Notes: generated from the letters alone by a model not told the origin. 64,000 nt of DNA from JAGQOZ01 sp041399205 (GCA_041399205.1 JAWKTK010000005.1:304446-368445), one strand, 5' to 3'. Positions 30,671 to 42,814 are shown, counted from the first letter of the stretch. Made by a program: numbers and translations.

Positions 30671-31655
30671 CTAAGCCACTGCCGCTACGGCATCTTTCAT
30701 TTTGGCCAGCGATGTGGAAATAACGGTCAGTGCGTCTTGTTTCCAGTATTCTCGATTAAACAATTCGACGGAAAGGACTCCACTGAAACCGGCGGCCAAC
30801 AGCGACTGCAAAATTGACGAAATCGGAGCGACACCATCTCCCGGAGTAAACTCGATCTGCATCGTTGATTTTGCTTCGTTCCATGTCCGGATAATCATTC
30901 ATATGAAGAACATGCATCTTGTGGCCATTCAACATCTGCAAACCGGCAAAGTCCGACCCGCCTTTGTAGATATGGTAGACGTCGGTTAATAGACACGCGT
31001 CTGGATGGGCGGCTTCTGTGGCGACAAACGCTAATTCGCCCAAGCGACTAAGCGTTTTAGAAAAGCCCCACAGCTCCAGTTGCAGTCACCTCCATTTGCT
31101 TCCCCAGCTCTAACAGGTCACGGTACCGATCAGCAATTTCGAACAAATTCATATCCGGTTCGATCGGTCGCACCAACCGGAGGCGCGCGATGCGAATTCC
31201 GCCAATCTGGCATAGCACATCCATGTCTCGCTTCATTTGTTCAAACCCGCTTTGGCGTTCGCCGGGATCATCCACAATCCATTTGGCAAACCCAATGGCC
31301 TCTCCGTCAAACCGGCGTCCTGAATTCGTTGTGCGATCTGCTAGATCCCCGCCCTGCTCTTGAAACTTATTGATTTCTCCAATCCACGGTTCAATGAAAA
31401 GTCATAGCCAACCTGGCGCACAGGTCTACTTCCTCCTGTGAAAAGCAGCTCTGACCTCGGATTGTACTGGTGTTCAAACAGTAGCGAATTCGGGGTTTTG
31501 GTCGCTGGAGCCTGTGCGGACGCCAATGGAAACGACTCGCTTAGGCAAGAAGCCCCGGCCAACAAGCCAGCCGATTGGACAGGTTCGTCGAGAAATACGG
31601 TGTTTCGCGGATTCGAACTCCGATAAAAAATTTGGAACAAACCAATTCGATTCAT
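30671..31655 (-). pseudogene. sugar phosphate isomerase/epimerase (xylose isomerase-like TIM barrel), frame disrupted
   Basis: Pieces in several frames assemble into one protein of about 320 residues: an N-terminal signal-like stretch (SAGLLAGASCLSESFPLASA, likely Tat or Sec), QYNPRSELLFTGGS, IQDAGLT, AIGFAKWIVDD, GFEQMKRDMDVLCQIGG, then AHPDACLLTDVYHIYKGGSDF, GHKMHVLHMNDYPD and GFSGVLSVELFNREYWKQD at the end. These are typical of the AP endonuclease 2/xylose isomerase-like barrel in planctomycete secreted isomerases. At least five indels interrupt it. The intact family isomerises sugars such as hydroxypyruvate or related compounds; this copy is unlikely to work as written. The start is approximate. 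Confidence 0.78.
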
Positions 31656-31808
31656 TCCAAAGAACTAGCCAAAGAAAACGAATGACCGCCAAACGGCGAA
31701 TTCGAACCCCAGATTCTATACTCTCTTGGACAATGCCCAAAGTATCGTTATCGTATCTCCATCAAATTTGTCATCGGCCGCCGGGCCATTCGCAACGAAG
31801 GACACGTT

Positions 31809-32600
31809 ATGTGGGAACATGTGATCGCGCTGTTGGCGCTGACGCTGATGGAAATCGTTTTGGGCATTGATAATATTGTCTTCATTGCCATTGTCACAAG
31901 TCGCCTGCCAGTGGAGCAACGCCCGAAAGCTCGCCGAATAGGCTTGGGCCTGGCTCTGGTCATGCGAATCCTGTTGCTACTGACACTGAACTTCATGCTC
32001 ACCAAGTTAGTCTTCAGCGTCTTTACGTTGGATTCGATCTTGCCCTTATCGTCGTTGGGAGTCGATGCTGGTTCGTTCGAAAATGAACATCACTGGGAAG
32101 AATTTAACCAGATATCATGGCGAGACATCATTCTGTTTACTGGAGGCTTGTTCCTGGTTTGGAAAAGCGTCCATGAAATTCACAAACAGATGGAAGGCCA
32201 TGCCGATGGTCACGGCGAAAAGGCACCAGCCAGCTTTTCGGGCGTGCTGGTCCAAATCGCATTGTTGGACATTGTCTTCTCGTTGGATTCCGTTATCACG
32301 GCCGTGGGCATGTCGGAAAGTACCGGCGTCATGATCACTGCCATCATCATTGCCGTGGGCGTAATGGTTTTGTTTGCGAACAGGATTGGCGAATTTGTGG
32401 AAAACCATCCGACACTCAAGATGCTGGCCTTGAGCTTCTTGATTTTGATCGGCGTGATGTTGGTAGCCGAAGGAGCCGGAACCCATGTCAACAAGAACTA
32501 CATTTACTTTGCCATGGCTTTTTCACTGATCGTCGAGTTCCTAAATATGCGAATGCGAATTGTCAAAAATAGAACTCACATTCCCGAAAATTTTGTTTAA
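31809..32600 (+). CDS. TerC family integral membrane protein
   Basis: 263 residues with seven or so predicted membrane helices. The TerC core is clear: TLMEIVLGIDNIVFIAIV near the N-terminus and LDIVFSLDSVITAVGM in the middle, the paired acidic LGxDN and SLDS elements proposed to bind metal. A histidine-rich cytoplasmic loop (HKQMEGHADGHGEK) precedes the second element. TerC/Alx proteins are linked to manganese efflux and to tellurite resistance loci; with no ter genes nearby, metal export is the likelier role. The start has AAGGA upstream. The cupin gene follows 19 bp later on the same strand. Confidence 0.93.
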   Translation: MWEHVIALLALTLMEIVLGIDNIVFIAIVTSRLPVEQRPKARRIGLGLALVMRILLLLTLNFMLTKLVFSVFTLDSILPLSSLGVDAGSFENEHHWEEFNQISWRDIILFTGGLFLVWKSVHEIHKQMEGHADGHGEKAPASFSGVLVQIALLDIVFSLDSVITAVGMSESTGVMITAIIIAVGVMVLFANRIGEFVENHPTLKMLALSFLILIGVMLVAEGAGTHVNKNYIYFAMAFSLIVEFLNMRMRIVKNRTHIPENFV

Positions 32601-32619
32601 TTCATAGCGAGGCAATACC

Positions 32620-33006
32620 ATGAAAGTGACCAACACCAACGACGTTGAATCCAAACAAGTTGATATGGAAGGAGCCGCTGGTTGCACGGTTCGCTGGCTC
32701 GTCTCCAAAGCAGACGGAGCGCCCAATTTTGCCATGCGGCAGTTCGAAGTTGCGCCGGGCGGTCACACTCCCAGACATTTTCATCCCTACGAACATGAAG
32801 TTTTTGTCCTGGAAGGAGAAGGTCATGTCTACGAAGGCGATACCGCTCATCCGCTGAAAGCCGGAGACGTCATTTTGGTCCGACCAGACGAAGTGCATCA
32901 ATTCAAGAACACAGGTTCCACTCCGATGAAGTTCTTGTGTTTGATTCCAAATTCCGCTAATGACAAGAGCGTGACCGTGGTGCCCGAATGCGGCGTGGAA
33001 GATTAA
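32620..33006 (+). CDS. cupin-domain protein
   Basis: 128 residues. The two cupin motifs are G(G)HTPRHFHPYEHEVFVLEGEG and PLKAGDVILVRPDEVHQFKN; metal ligands would be His in RHFHP, Glu in EHEVF and His in EVHQF. Such small single cupins include dioxygenases, isomerases and sensors, so function cannot be assigned. The context after TerC suggests a shared transcript, possibly linked to metal, but that is inference. Confidence 0.9.
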   Translation: MKVTNTNDVESKQVDMEGAAGCTVRWLVSKADGAPNFAMRQFEVAPGGHTPRHFHPYEHEVFVLEGEGHVYEGDTAHPLKAGDVILVRPDEVHQFKNTGSTPMKFLCLIPNSANDKSVTVVPECGVED

Positions 33007-33066
33007 CCTTGCCGCAGATCATCAGCTTCGATTTGGCCAGCTTCGCCTGATAGGAACGACATTCGA

Positions 33067-35065
33067 ATGGACGCCGAACAGCGCATCGCGGAACTTCGCC
33101 AGCAAATTCGTCAACACGATCAAGCCTACTACGTGTTGGCGCGGCCAACCATCACCGATCTGGAATACGATCGGCTGATGGACGAATTGAAATCGCTGGA
33201 AGCAAAACACCCTGAACTCCTTACGTCCGATTCGCCATCGCAACGCATCGGCGACCAACCGGTAGCTCATCTTGACCAAGTGGCGCACTTGGTCCCGATG
33301 CTGTCCATTGACAACACGTACAGCGTGGATGAACTCAAAAAATACGGCCAGCGTATCAGCAAACTCTTGCCCGACGAACCGATTGAATGGGTCGTCGAAT
33401 TAAAGGTCGACGGAGTGGCCGTTTCGCTGATTTATGAAAACGGGCAGCTGATCCGCGGATTGACTCGAGGCAACGGACAAGTGGGCGATGACATCACGCA
33501 CAACGTCCGCACCATTGCGGACATTCCGCTGGTGCTGCTGGGAAATCAGCATCCTTCGCTGATGGAGGTTCGCGGCGAAATCTACATGACCAACGATGAA
33601 TTGGTTCGCTTGAATCAAATTCGCCAAGAAAAAGACGAACCGCCCTACGCTAATACTCGGAACGTGACCGCCGGCAGCATCCGAGTGCTTGATCCGCGCG
33701 AATGTGCTCAGCGTCGCCTCCGCATGTTCTGCCATGGCGTAGGGCAAGTGGACGGCATTCAGTCTGACAACCATATCGACTTTCTGAACGAACTCCGGTC
33801 GTACGGCTTGCCCGCCACACCGCACGTGCAATGCCTGCCCAACCTGGATTCCGCCATTGAATACTGTGATCAAGTCATCGAGCAACTGCATACACTCGAT
33901 TTTGAAGTCGACGGACTGGTGCTGAAAGTCAATCGTTTTGACCAACGCCAGAAACTGGGCAGTACGGCCAAGAGCCCTCGTTGGCTGATCGCGTACAAGT
34001 TCGAAAAATACGAAGCGATCACTCGGCTGAATGAAATCCGAGTCCAAGTGGGAAAGACCGGCGCAATTACTCCTGTGGCCGAACTGGAGCCGATTGAATT
34101 GGCAGGTACTACGGTGAGCCGAGCCAGTTTGCATAATGCAGAAGAGATTGAACGGAAGGATATCCGAGTTGGAGATGTGGTGGTGGTGGAAAAGGCGGGC
34201 AAGATCATTCCGCATATCGTTCGCGTCGAAAAACACGAACGCAAAACAGATCTGCCTCCATTCTCATTTCCCGTTCGTTGTCCGGAATGCGATACCACGT
34301 TGGTCAAGGACGAAGGAGGCGTCTACATTCGCTGTCCGAATGTCACTTGTCCGGCGCAGTTGAAAGAGCGAATTCGCTTTTTTGCTTCTCGCAATGCCAT
34401 GGACATTGAAGGATTGGGAGACAAACTGGTGGACCAGTTGGTGACGTCCAACTTGGTTCGCGACTACGCCGATCTGTATCGGTTACAAGCAGACGCTGTC
34501 ATGCAATTGGAACGCATGGGCCGACGTTCTACGGACGGCTTGCTGGCAGGGATTGAAGCAAGCAAGAATCGAGGACTGGGGCGTCTGTTGGCGGCGTTGT
34601 CCATTCGGCACGTCGGCGTCAAAGTTGCCAGTGTTTTGGCGGATCATTTTGAGTCCATGGAAAACTTGATGGCCGCGTCGACCGAGGACATTAGTCAGAT
34701 CAACGAAATTGGCGACGTCATTGCGCAAAGCGTGCATTCGTTTCTTCACGAATCCCATGGCCAAAACGTGATTGCTCAACTTCAAGACGTGGGCGTGCGC
34801 ATGGAGGCGGAAAAGAAGCAAACCGTCAGCAGTTCGCTGGCTGGCAAGACGTTTGGCTGGTGACCAGATGCCGCTAACCCGGTACACGCGAGACGAAATT
34901 CACGAACTGATTGCTCAGCACGGCGGCAAAGCATCGTCCAGTGTTTCAGCGAAGACCGACTATTTGATCGCGGGCGAAAAAGCCGGCAGCAAGATGTCCA
35001 AAGCGGAAAAGCTGGGCGTCACCATTCTCAGCGAAGCCGATTTTGAATCTTTAGTCAACGATTGA
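33067..35065 (+). CDS. ligA: NAD-dependent DNA ligase LigA (one frameshift before the BRCT domain)
   Basis: About 665 residues across the break, against 671 in E. coli. The adenylation domain carries the nucleotide-accepting lysine in ELKVDGVAVSL (Lys113), and IRGLTRGNGQVGDD, NPRNVTAGS-like ANTRNVTAGSIR and GLVLKVNRFDQR. The OB fold, four-cysteine zinc finger (CPECD ... CPNVTCPAQ) and helix-hairpin-helix region (FASRNAMDIEGLGDKLVDQL) are intact. Near 34850 the frame shifts: the first ORF ends SLAGKTFGW at 34863, and the BRCT domain continues in another frame (PLTRYTRDEIHELIAQHGGK ... SVSAKTDYLIAGE) to 35065. LigA seals Okazaki fragments and is normally essential, so a real frameshift is improbable and a sequence error likely. 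Confidence 0.93.
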
Positions 35066-35336
35066 TTCTCAAACGTGCAATCGCAGTTCGTCGAATTCGC
35101 AACAGACTAGCCTCAACGACACCGAGTCCACACGTTCGACTGCGAGTCAGCGATTCAAGCAGCCTGTTTCAATCGTGAAACACATCCCTGCAAAACCCCA
35201 CTTGCGAGTCAAAAGCTGGACAAATGACGGTTCGAGTCAACTTCTGCAAATTGACGCAGCAAGACGTGAAGAATACGGTAAAGGCCAAAGATGACAACCT
35301 TTGCTGATTCAATTTTTCGCACTGAAGGGAGATTCA

Positions 35337-36053
35337 ATGAAAAGCAACTTGTTTCGATGGGCGACGCTGTTTGTTGCTCTGACCGTTGGCGTGGCCAACG
35401 CTGATTCGCTAGTAACTTGGGATTTTTCGACGCTACCGGCGACTCCGGACGGCGCTGAAAACGTGGAAATTCCTAGTCCCATCATGACAGCGGCCGAAGC
35501 GACCGTCGCCAGTGGCTTGTCGGTATCTGATCTCACCAGCGTTGGAACAACTTATTCAACTGCGGTTGCACCCGGTGGCGTGGGAACTCAGATTCCAGGC
35601 GAATTGAATGCCAAGAACTGGGACGTCGGTAGTGACGGTATCAATGACAGTTATTTGTCATTCACCTTGACCGCCGATGCCGGCAATGTTTTGGATATCA
35701 ACTCCATTTCGACTAATCTGTGGCGCAACGGCGGTGGAGCACCTAACGGGATCGCGTTTGATGTCAGTGTCGATGGCGGCGACTTTGTTCTGTACGATTC
35801 GATCATAACCGCCGAAACAACGGGCGGCGGCGTGTACGATCCGTACGTGTTTAGCGAATCGATCTCCGGAGCATCTTCGGTCGAAGTTCGCTTTGCACCG
35901 CGAAACAACGGCGCAGGTTCCACCGGCAACTTGCACATTCGCGGATTTAACGTCGATGGTGCTGTACGAGCTGTTCCCGAACCGAATAGCCTTGGTTTGT
36001 TGGCCGCGGGAAGTCTGGCGTTGCTGGCCATTCGCAGACGACGAAATCGCTAG
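35337..36053 (+). CDS. PEP-CTERM sorting-signal protein
   Basis: 238 residues from the ATG at 35337, which has AAGGGAG about 10 bp upstream and opens a clear signal peptide (FRWATLFVALTVGVANA). The mature part is beta-rich with Asp/Gly/Ser/Thr-rich sequence typical of planctomycete surface or exported proteins. The end is a textbook PEP-CTERM: VPEPNSLGLLAAGSLALLAIRRRRNR (tripartite motif, helix, basic tail), sorted by exosortase-type systems. Function of the mature domain is unknown. It is followed by a terminator hairpin. Confidence 0.88.
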   Translation: MKSNLFRWATLFVALTVGVANADSLVTWDFSTLPATPDGAENVEIPSPIMTAAEATVASGLSVSDLTSVGTTYSTAVAPGGVGTQIPGELNAKNWDVGSDGINDSYLSFTLTADAGNVLDINSISTNLWRNGGGAPNGIAFDVSVDGGDFVLYDSIITAETTGGGVYDPYVFSESISGASSVEVRFAPRNNGAGSTGNLHIRGFNVDGAVRAVPEPNSLGLLAAGSLALLAIRRRRNR

Positions 36054-36090
36054 TCGAATTTCATCGTTTTAAGATTCCACTTCAATCAGA

Positions 36091-36125
36091 ACGAGATGCC
36101 TTGATCACAGGGCATCTCGTTTATT
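36091..36125 (+). terminator. rho-independent terminator after the PEP-CTERM gene
   Basis: Perfect 10-bp stem ACGAGATGCC (36091-36100) and GGCATCTCGT (36111-36120), ten-base loop, followed by TTATT. It lies 38 bp after the stop codon. Confidence 0.85.
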
Positions 36126-36182
36126 CATGCGCCCCATGGACCTTTTGAAGTCGCGCATTTGCGTTTTCCGGCGGAATCTCTT

Positions 36183-36243
36183 AGCCCGACGCGTTGGCAG
36201 GGACCAGAGAAACAATGTTTTTCTCTCGCTAACGCGTCGGGCT
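36183..36243. repeat. 13-bp perfect inverted repeat, REP-like
   Basis: AGCCCGACGCGTT (36183-36195) and AACGCGTCGGGCT (36231-36243) are exact reverse complements with a 35-bp spacer. A second, imperfect pair with GTGAGCGAGGGA and TCCCTCACTTAC follows (about 36266-36318). The motifs resemble short dispersed intergenic elements found many times in planctomycete genomes. This is the 288-bp gap between the PEP-CTERM gene and the end of the giant surface protein; apart from these repeats and the terminator nothing is seen. Confidence 0.8.
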
Positions 36244-36341
36244 ATGAAAAAGCGCAACTTCTAAACCGCGTGAGCGAGGGACCAGAAGAAACACTCCGTT
36301 TTCCCTCACTTACATTTCCAGGCCTGGGAAAAAACGCAACT

Positions 36342-39300
36342 TCAAAACATGCACCAGCGAACGTTGGCATTATGGAAGGAACAGTTCGTCTTCAGGAACA
36401 ACTGGTCGATCACTTTCACACGTTGTTCGCCGCTTTCATTTCGCGACCATTCGTTCAATTCGCTGGCTGCCACTAGCGTCAGATCGCGACGAGTGCGCGT
36501 CGCAGCTTGTTCGATCGAATCGTCATCCTGCGACGTTACCGGTACGGCTGCAGCCGGCGGAATCGCTTGACCGGTGTACGATCCCGCTTGGAAGACAAAG
36601 ACAAGGTCCTGCGTGGTGAAATCACCATCTCCGTTCCAATCTCCCTCTTCCCAAGTAGAATTCCCGGGCACCGCGTCTTCAAATTCGCCTGCTTGGAAGG
36701 CCAGCAGCAGATCGGCTAGATCAAACACGCCGTCTGCATTGGAATCACCCGGCAATCGACTTTCCGATCCGGGCGTTCCACCTGGCACGGCACTGGCGGA
36801 CCATTGATTTGCCGTGTTCCAGAGCGACAATTCCGCGGCGTGGACGTTGGTCACTTCCAGACTAGCACCGTCACCATCGGTGGCCGGATACCAATCGTCG
36901 CGGTATTCAAACTCTTGCACCATCGAGCCGTTTGCATCGACCAGCCGCAAACTTTCTCCGCCGTTGGACAACTGCCCGCCAAAGACAGTCGACGTGATAC
37001 GAATTTGGTCACCATACCGAGCGACAAAAGCGTCGATATTCTTGGGCACCACAATGTATTCACCAGGTGACAACGTTTCGGCACCAAATGTAAATTCGAT
37101 ACCGTCATCAAATTGAGCTCCCGTCAAATCGATGGCTTCGCTGCCGATGTTCACCAATTCGATAAATTCAAATTCGTTGTTATCCAGTGTTGGTTCAGCC
37201 CCGGCAGGATCTGCAGGATTGTAGTGCACTTCGCTGATTCGCAAGAAATCTCGAACCGGCGCCGCACCGGTACTGGTCACGGTAATGACTTTGGTGTCGA
37301 CCGGTTGGCCTTGGAAATTATATGCCGTTAACGAAACTTCCGATGTGCCCGTGTCGACCGGAACGGTTAGTGACCACTGATTGTCCGTCAGCCACTGGAG
37401 ATCCAAGTTGGACGATTCGCCAGTCAGTCGAATCGAACGAACATCCACCCAGCCCGTGCCTTGAATGGTAGCGGTTCGCTGCTCGCCCACATTCAACGGT
37501 GAGGCCGTCGTGATTTCGAATGGCACCACCGGTACCGCTCGTTCAATCTGCGTAATCACGTTCCTAGCGCGGCCGCTGATCCAGTTCTTGAAACTGGCAA
37601 ACCGTTGACGAGGCACCAGTTCATCAAAATGGTCCACCCAGGGATCCATATATTCACTGTTCAGCGTGGTCTGCAAAATGTCATACACATGTCCATAATA
37701 ATTGTGTTCATGCACCGGTTGATTGGTCAATTTTCGTAAGTCCGCATTACCCATCAACGGCGTGGACGTGCCTTGCGTAAATGAAAAATCCAAGTCCCAC
37801 GGCAAGTGCAACAATTTACCTTCGGGTGAAGCGTAAAAGATTCCGTTGTGCTGAGCGCCGGACGAATAGTTGTCACCAATGCCCATGATGATCTGCACCG
37901 CTAAGGCTCGTAACCACTGATCAATATCGAACAGTCGTTCCAGTTCGGCATCAAAATTGGGATCGGACGTCCGTCCACCAATGGCGCCTAATGCTTCCAT
38001 CAGCAAACTGTAATCGTCGGCCTGACGGTTGTTCTCGATCAGCCAATGCCAACGGTACATTTCTTTGTCGTCGCCAAGATCAGTCAAATTGACGCCAACA
38101 ACACTGTCTGGGTTCGGACGCTTCAATCCTTCCACTCCACCGGTCGTCGACGTGGGGAAGTAGATCAATTCGTATTCGAACGCCGTGCCCTGACTGCCAT
38201 TTTCAAAATAGGAATCCAAGAAGATGTCGTTGTACCGCGCCATATTCAGCATGGCCGTTCCGGTGTGGCGAGACTGCGGTGCGATGACATACACCAAGTC
38301 ATCATAAATCTGGGGCAAATTGCCCGCGTGGTTGACGATTTGCCGAGTGATAATCTCCTCTTGGCTATATTCGTCGCCCGAACCACTGCGATCAATCCCA
38401 ATGGTCGTGTGCACATCGCGGAACAATTGCATCGGATCGAATTGCAGATTAAAGCCGGCTCGAACGAGCTTGTCTCGACCTCGCTGACTTCCCTTTAACC
38501 GCACGCCCACATCATAAAAGACTTCCTGGTCATTGTAGATAACCGTGGCGCCCAGACGATCGTTGCTCATCACGTTGGTGGTTTCATGCAAAAACGCGGT
38601 ATCGTCCGGCGTCATCACGATACGAAGTTCGTGCAGCGGGCTGTCATCCGACTGCCCATCGTTCACTCGGATCAGTGCTCGCGAATCAGGCCCTGCCGCT
38701 GGAAACTGAGAAATACCGCCAGCAGTATCGGTCCCTTCCACATAGAACTGCACGGCCGCACCTTCCGCTTGTCCCGGAATGATCCCTTCGTACTTCTGGC
38801 CAACCAACGTCATGGGCACAGACGCAAATTCGCCGCCGTTCACACTGTAATGCAAGGTCATACTTTGCACGCCCTGCGGATCGAACGCGTCTACCGAAAC
38901 CGTCATCGCTTGGTTTACATCCGGAATAATGGGCGAATGAATCAAGCCGTCGTACGTGGGCCCCGCATTCGACACAAACGTCGAATTGACCAAACCGGGC
39001 GTGCCACCATTTTCCGGGCGGTCCAGCCGAGTGGTCATGGGCAAGCGATTGAAATACAAACGAGAATTCAGTTGAGCAGAGCCGGAAACCCATCTGGCTT
39101 TGAATGAAATTTCATAGTCGCTGGAATTAGAAATGCGGTGATAGGTATCGCCATCCTTGAGCGTGGTTCCCGCGTTATTGTGCATGTGTTCGGTCGGTCC
39201 CGTGGCCACCAAACGCAAGACTTGATTCTCAGGATTGTCCGGATCAGCCACTACGGTTCCGTGCTGTGTGCCGATAATTCGCCAAGTGGCTGGTGACGAA

Positions 39301-42300
39301 CCAAGTGTGTCCGCTTCGAACGAACCGTTTTGAATCAGCTGAGCCTCATCGGCCTGGCCGGGATTCACTTTGACCGTGACGTCGTCAATCAGCACTTCGC
39401 CCGCATCCAACATTCCCAACAAGAATTCATGGTATTGCTGCGGGTCGTTCAGATTGTTTCGGCCGCTGCCAGAATAGGTGATCGTTTGCCAAGCGGTCTT
39501 GGATGCTTCGTCGCTGGGCGCCCAACTTTCTGCCACGGTGTTGTCACTGGCAGGGTCTTTAAGCTCCAAGCTACTTCCATAGCCGTCCGCCGTATCATGC
39601 CAACGGCCTCCGTCATAATACGTCACTACGTCCGCCGGATTACCAACTGCGTCATCCAGACGCAAGCGTTCTCCACCATCGGCCAACTGTCCATCGTACG
39701 GTCCAAACGTGTTGGCGGTTGTCAGATGATCGTAGCGACCAATCAGCGAGGCTGGATCTTTCGCTAAGACCAAGTACTGGCCGGCGCCGAGTGTCGTGCC
39801 TGCAGCGAATTCGTAGCGAATCCCTTCGCTGAACGCCCACGCCGACAGATCGACGGCAGCGTCGCCCTGGTTGTAGAGTTCGACCCATTCTTCGGGCGAA
39901 TCAAAATACTTGTCAATCTCTTGTACATAGAAGCCAGCCGCTTGATACATGATCTCATTGATGACCACATCTGACTGAAACTGAAATTGATTTGCCGCAC
40001 CAAAGGTCTCCGTAGCCGGATACTCCCACGCGTAATCCAGCTCCGCCGCACGACCTCGCAAACGCCCCGTCACTTGTCGTGCGTCCGCCACCGTTCCGTC
40101 AGCATGCACCAGGAACAGTCGCTGCTGGTCTGCCGGCTGGAATCCGAGCTGACTTTCGGTGACCACTAGAAAATCGCCCGCTGACAACGTAGTGTCACCC
40201 AAAGCATAGACGGGGGTCAAACTGTCATCGGTCGTGATGCCCCAGCCTGCTAATGAAACCGATTCGCTGGAAAGATTGGCCAGTTCCAAGCGAAAGGATT
40301 CGTCACTGGCTGCCGCGATTTCGTTAAATAACAGCGCCGGCAAAGCGTCATCTTCCGCTGGATTGGCCACGCCAGGCGAACCACCCACGTTCGAACTAAA
40401 CGTCCAGCTGTCGGCTTCGCCCGATGCCAAGTGCCGAAACTTTTTGGTCAGCGTTGCGCCGGAACCATCTGCGGCCACTGGCCAGTCGCCACTGTCCGCA
40501 TAGACCATGCGATCCATGATCCGCTGCGAATTATTGATCAGCAACAGTTCTTCTCCATCATTGGCCAGCCGACCGCTAAACGGTCCCATGACATTGGTTT
40601 GGCCGGTGGCCGCCGTGAATTCTTCCGGATTAGCCGCCACTACCAAGAAGCCGCCGCCCGGAATCACGGTCCCTTCCGGGAAGAAGAAGTCGATGCCGCC
40701 GCCCAGACTCCAGCGCGAAATGTCCATGTTAATGGCCATTTGATTATGCAACTCGATCCATTCCAATTGCGAATCCGCGTCGCCCACGGGGTTGTACATG
40801 ACTTCATTGAACGTCACAATCGAATCGCCCTTCGGCGTGGTATTACCGGGATCCGCAGCTTGAACCAAAGTGACACTGATCGGTTCCGAAGTTGCCGTAC
40901 CATCGGTCACTCGATAGGTAAATTGATCCAGTCGATTAAACGTTGGCCCCGGCGTGTAACGGAACGAACCATCGGCGGCCAGTTCGATCGAACCCGTTTG
41001 CGGCGCCGTTTCCAGGACAGCCGTCAGTGCTGGACCGTCGATATCCGAATCATTCGCCAACACGCCGTCTGACGCGGCAATTTGCTGCGTCCCGCCGCCG
41101 GGCAAGATCACCACGTCACTACGCCCAACCGGCGCGTCGTTGACACCCACCACTTGAATTCGCACAACGCCTACTGCCGAATCCGCCAATCCGTCGTTCA
41201 CCACGTAGGTGAATTGATCTTCGCCCGAAAAATCGGCAGCCGGTGTATAGGTGAATTCGCCGGTCGGTTGCACATCCACTTCGCCATGCGCCGTTTCGGA
41301 AATGACCGTCAGCGTCAACGCATCGCCTTCCGCGTCCGTATCGTTTTGCAGAATGCCCGTGGCTGCAGTCACCGTCAAGGAAGCATCTTCGTTCACGGAA
41401 TACGAATCGTTGACAGCGGTCGGCGCCGAGTTCACTCGGAGCGAAACCGTCACCGGCGAAGATGGCGTCTGGCCGTCTGAGATTCGATACGCAAATGTCG
41501 CTGGTCCGCTGAACCCTTGCGGATCATATTGGAACGAACCGTCTTGATTCATCGTCAATGAACCGGCCGAAACCGCTTGCGTCACTTCGATGGTCAGCGG
41601 CGAAGCGTCCGGATTCAGATCGTTTACTATGACGCCTTGTTCAACCGAAATGGTCGAAGTCTGACCCGCCATCAAGTCGTAGTGATCGGCCACGGCGGTT
41701 GGCGCGTCATATTGAGGCGTGACATTGAACGTGACCGTCACCGGTTCCGACGCGCGAAAATCATTCGCCGTATACGTAAACGAATCAGTCCCAAAGAAGT
41801 CTCGATCCACTCCATAAATAAACCCGCCGTCGGCGTCTAACGAAAACGTGCCGTGTTCCGGCGGAGTGACCAAGGCGGCCGTTAACGGATCGCCGTCCGC
41901 ATCCGAATCGTTGGCCAAGACTCCGTTCAAGGCCGTTCGAAAAAACAAACCTTGGTCTTCGGTCAAGGTATAGGTGTCACCCATAGGCACAGGCTGCGTA
42001 TTATTATAATACGCAGCCCATTCGCTCTGCAGAGACTGTACTTCATTGGCATCCAACGCGCCGTCGTACATCAAGACTTGGCCAATTTGCCCGGTAAAAC
42101 CGCTGGTATTGGTTCCGTTCACCATGCCAATCGTCATGGACGAAGAATACCTGGCGTCCGAGTTGATATGTGTGGCCGAAGCAGTCAGTTGTCCGTTTTC
42201 ATAAATGGAAAGTTCCGCGCCTTGCTTGGTCACCACGGCCACCTGAAGTTGACCGTCGTTCAGCGAATTCGCACCGACAACCGTGGTGCTGGGACTGGAG

Positions 42301-42814
42301 AAAGCCGCCGCCCATACCAGTCATGCGATGCGGCCATCACCGTTGATGGTCATACCCCAATCTTGTGAAAAGCCCAAGGCGTTGCCGTCGACCAAGCCGG
42401 TCGCTTCGTACCAGTTACTGTTCGCGTCTCCGTTAAACGTTGTCGCGGCGTCGGTTCGAAATACAACCACCAACGAATAAGTCGGCCGCGTTGGACATGG
42501 GGCTGTCCGAGACGGCAATGCGAAAACCGTCGACACCATCAGCTGCGTCCAACGACACGACACTTCGCCCGTTAATCTCGCCGGCGGCCAAACTGGGCTG
42601 CCCGAACACGCCCGCGGCTACTCCACCAACCGAATCGACCCAGCTTTCGGCGTCTGCGGCAAACGTATCGGCATTCCAGCGCGACCAAATCACCTGCCAA
42701 CAGACAACGAGCTTCCAGCGGTTCCGACTGAAATTTTCGCCGCATGTCGATTCCGGTTCGTTTGGCTAATTTATTTTGATTTCTTGACCGCCTCGTAGAC
42801 TTCTTTCGCACCAT
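36342..42814 (-). CDS. giant surface protein: LamG, cadherin-like, lamin-tail, CotH kinase, dockerin (N-terminus frame disrupted)
   Basis: About 2150 residues when joined; the uninterrupted part runs from 42242 to 36342. The N-terminus MVRKKSTRRSRNQNKL ... LEARCLLAG carries the LEPRxLL-like motif of planctomycete giant proteins. The LamG-like domain (42700-42000) lies in three frames and needs several corrections between 42250 and 42720. Next come four cadherin-like repeats (ANDSDADGDPL type, 41990-40860), lamin-tail domains (about 40840, 40340, 39990; e.g. FNEVMYNP, INEIMYQA), a CBM-like region, a CotH kinase domain (38640-37530, with VRLKGSQRG, NGIFYASPEG, LPWDLDFSF), a fourth lamin-tail (ISEVHYNP) and two dockerin-like EF loops (GDSNADGVFDLAD, GDWNGDGDFTTQD). 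It is probably cell-surface and may phosphorylate secreted proteins. Confidence 0.85.

Noticed and set aside
40431..41072. 213-residue plus-strand ORF
   Set aside because: Shadow of the cadherin-like repeats of the giant minus-strand gene; no start site or domain.
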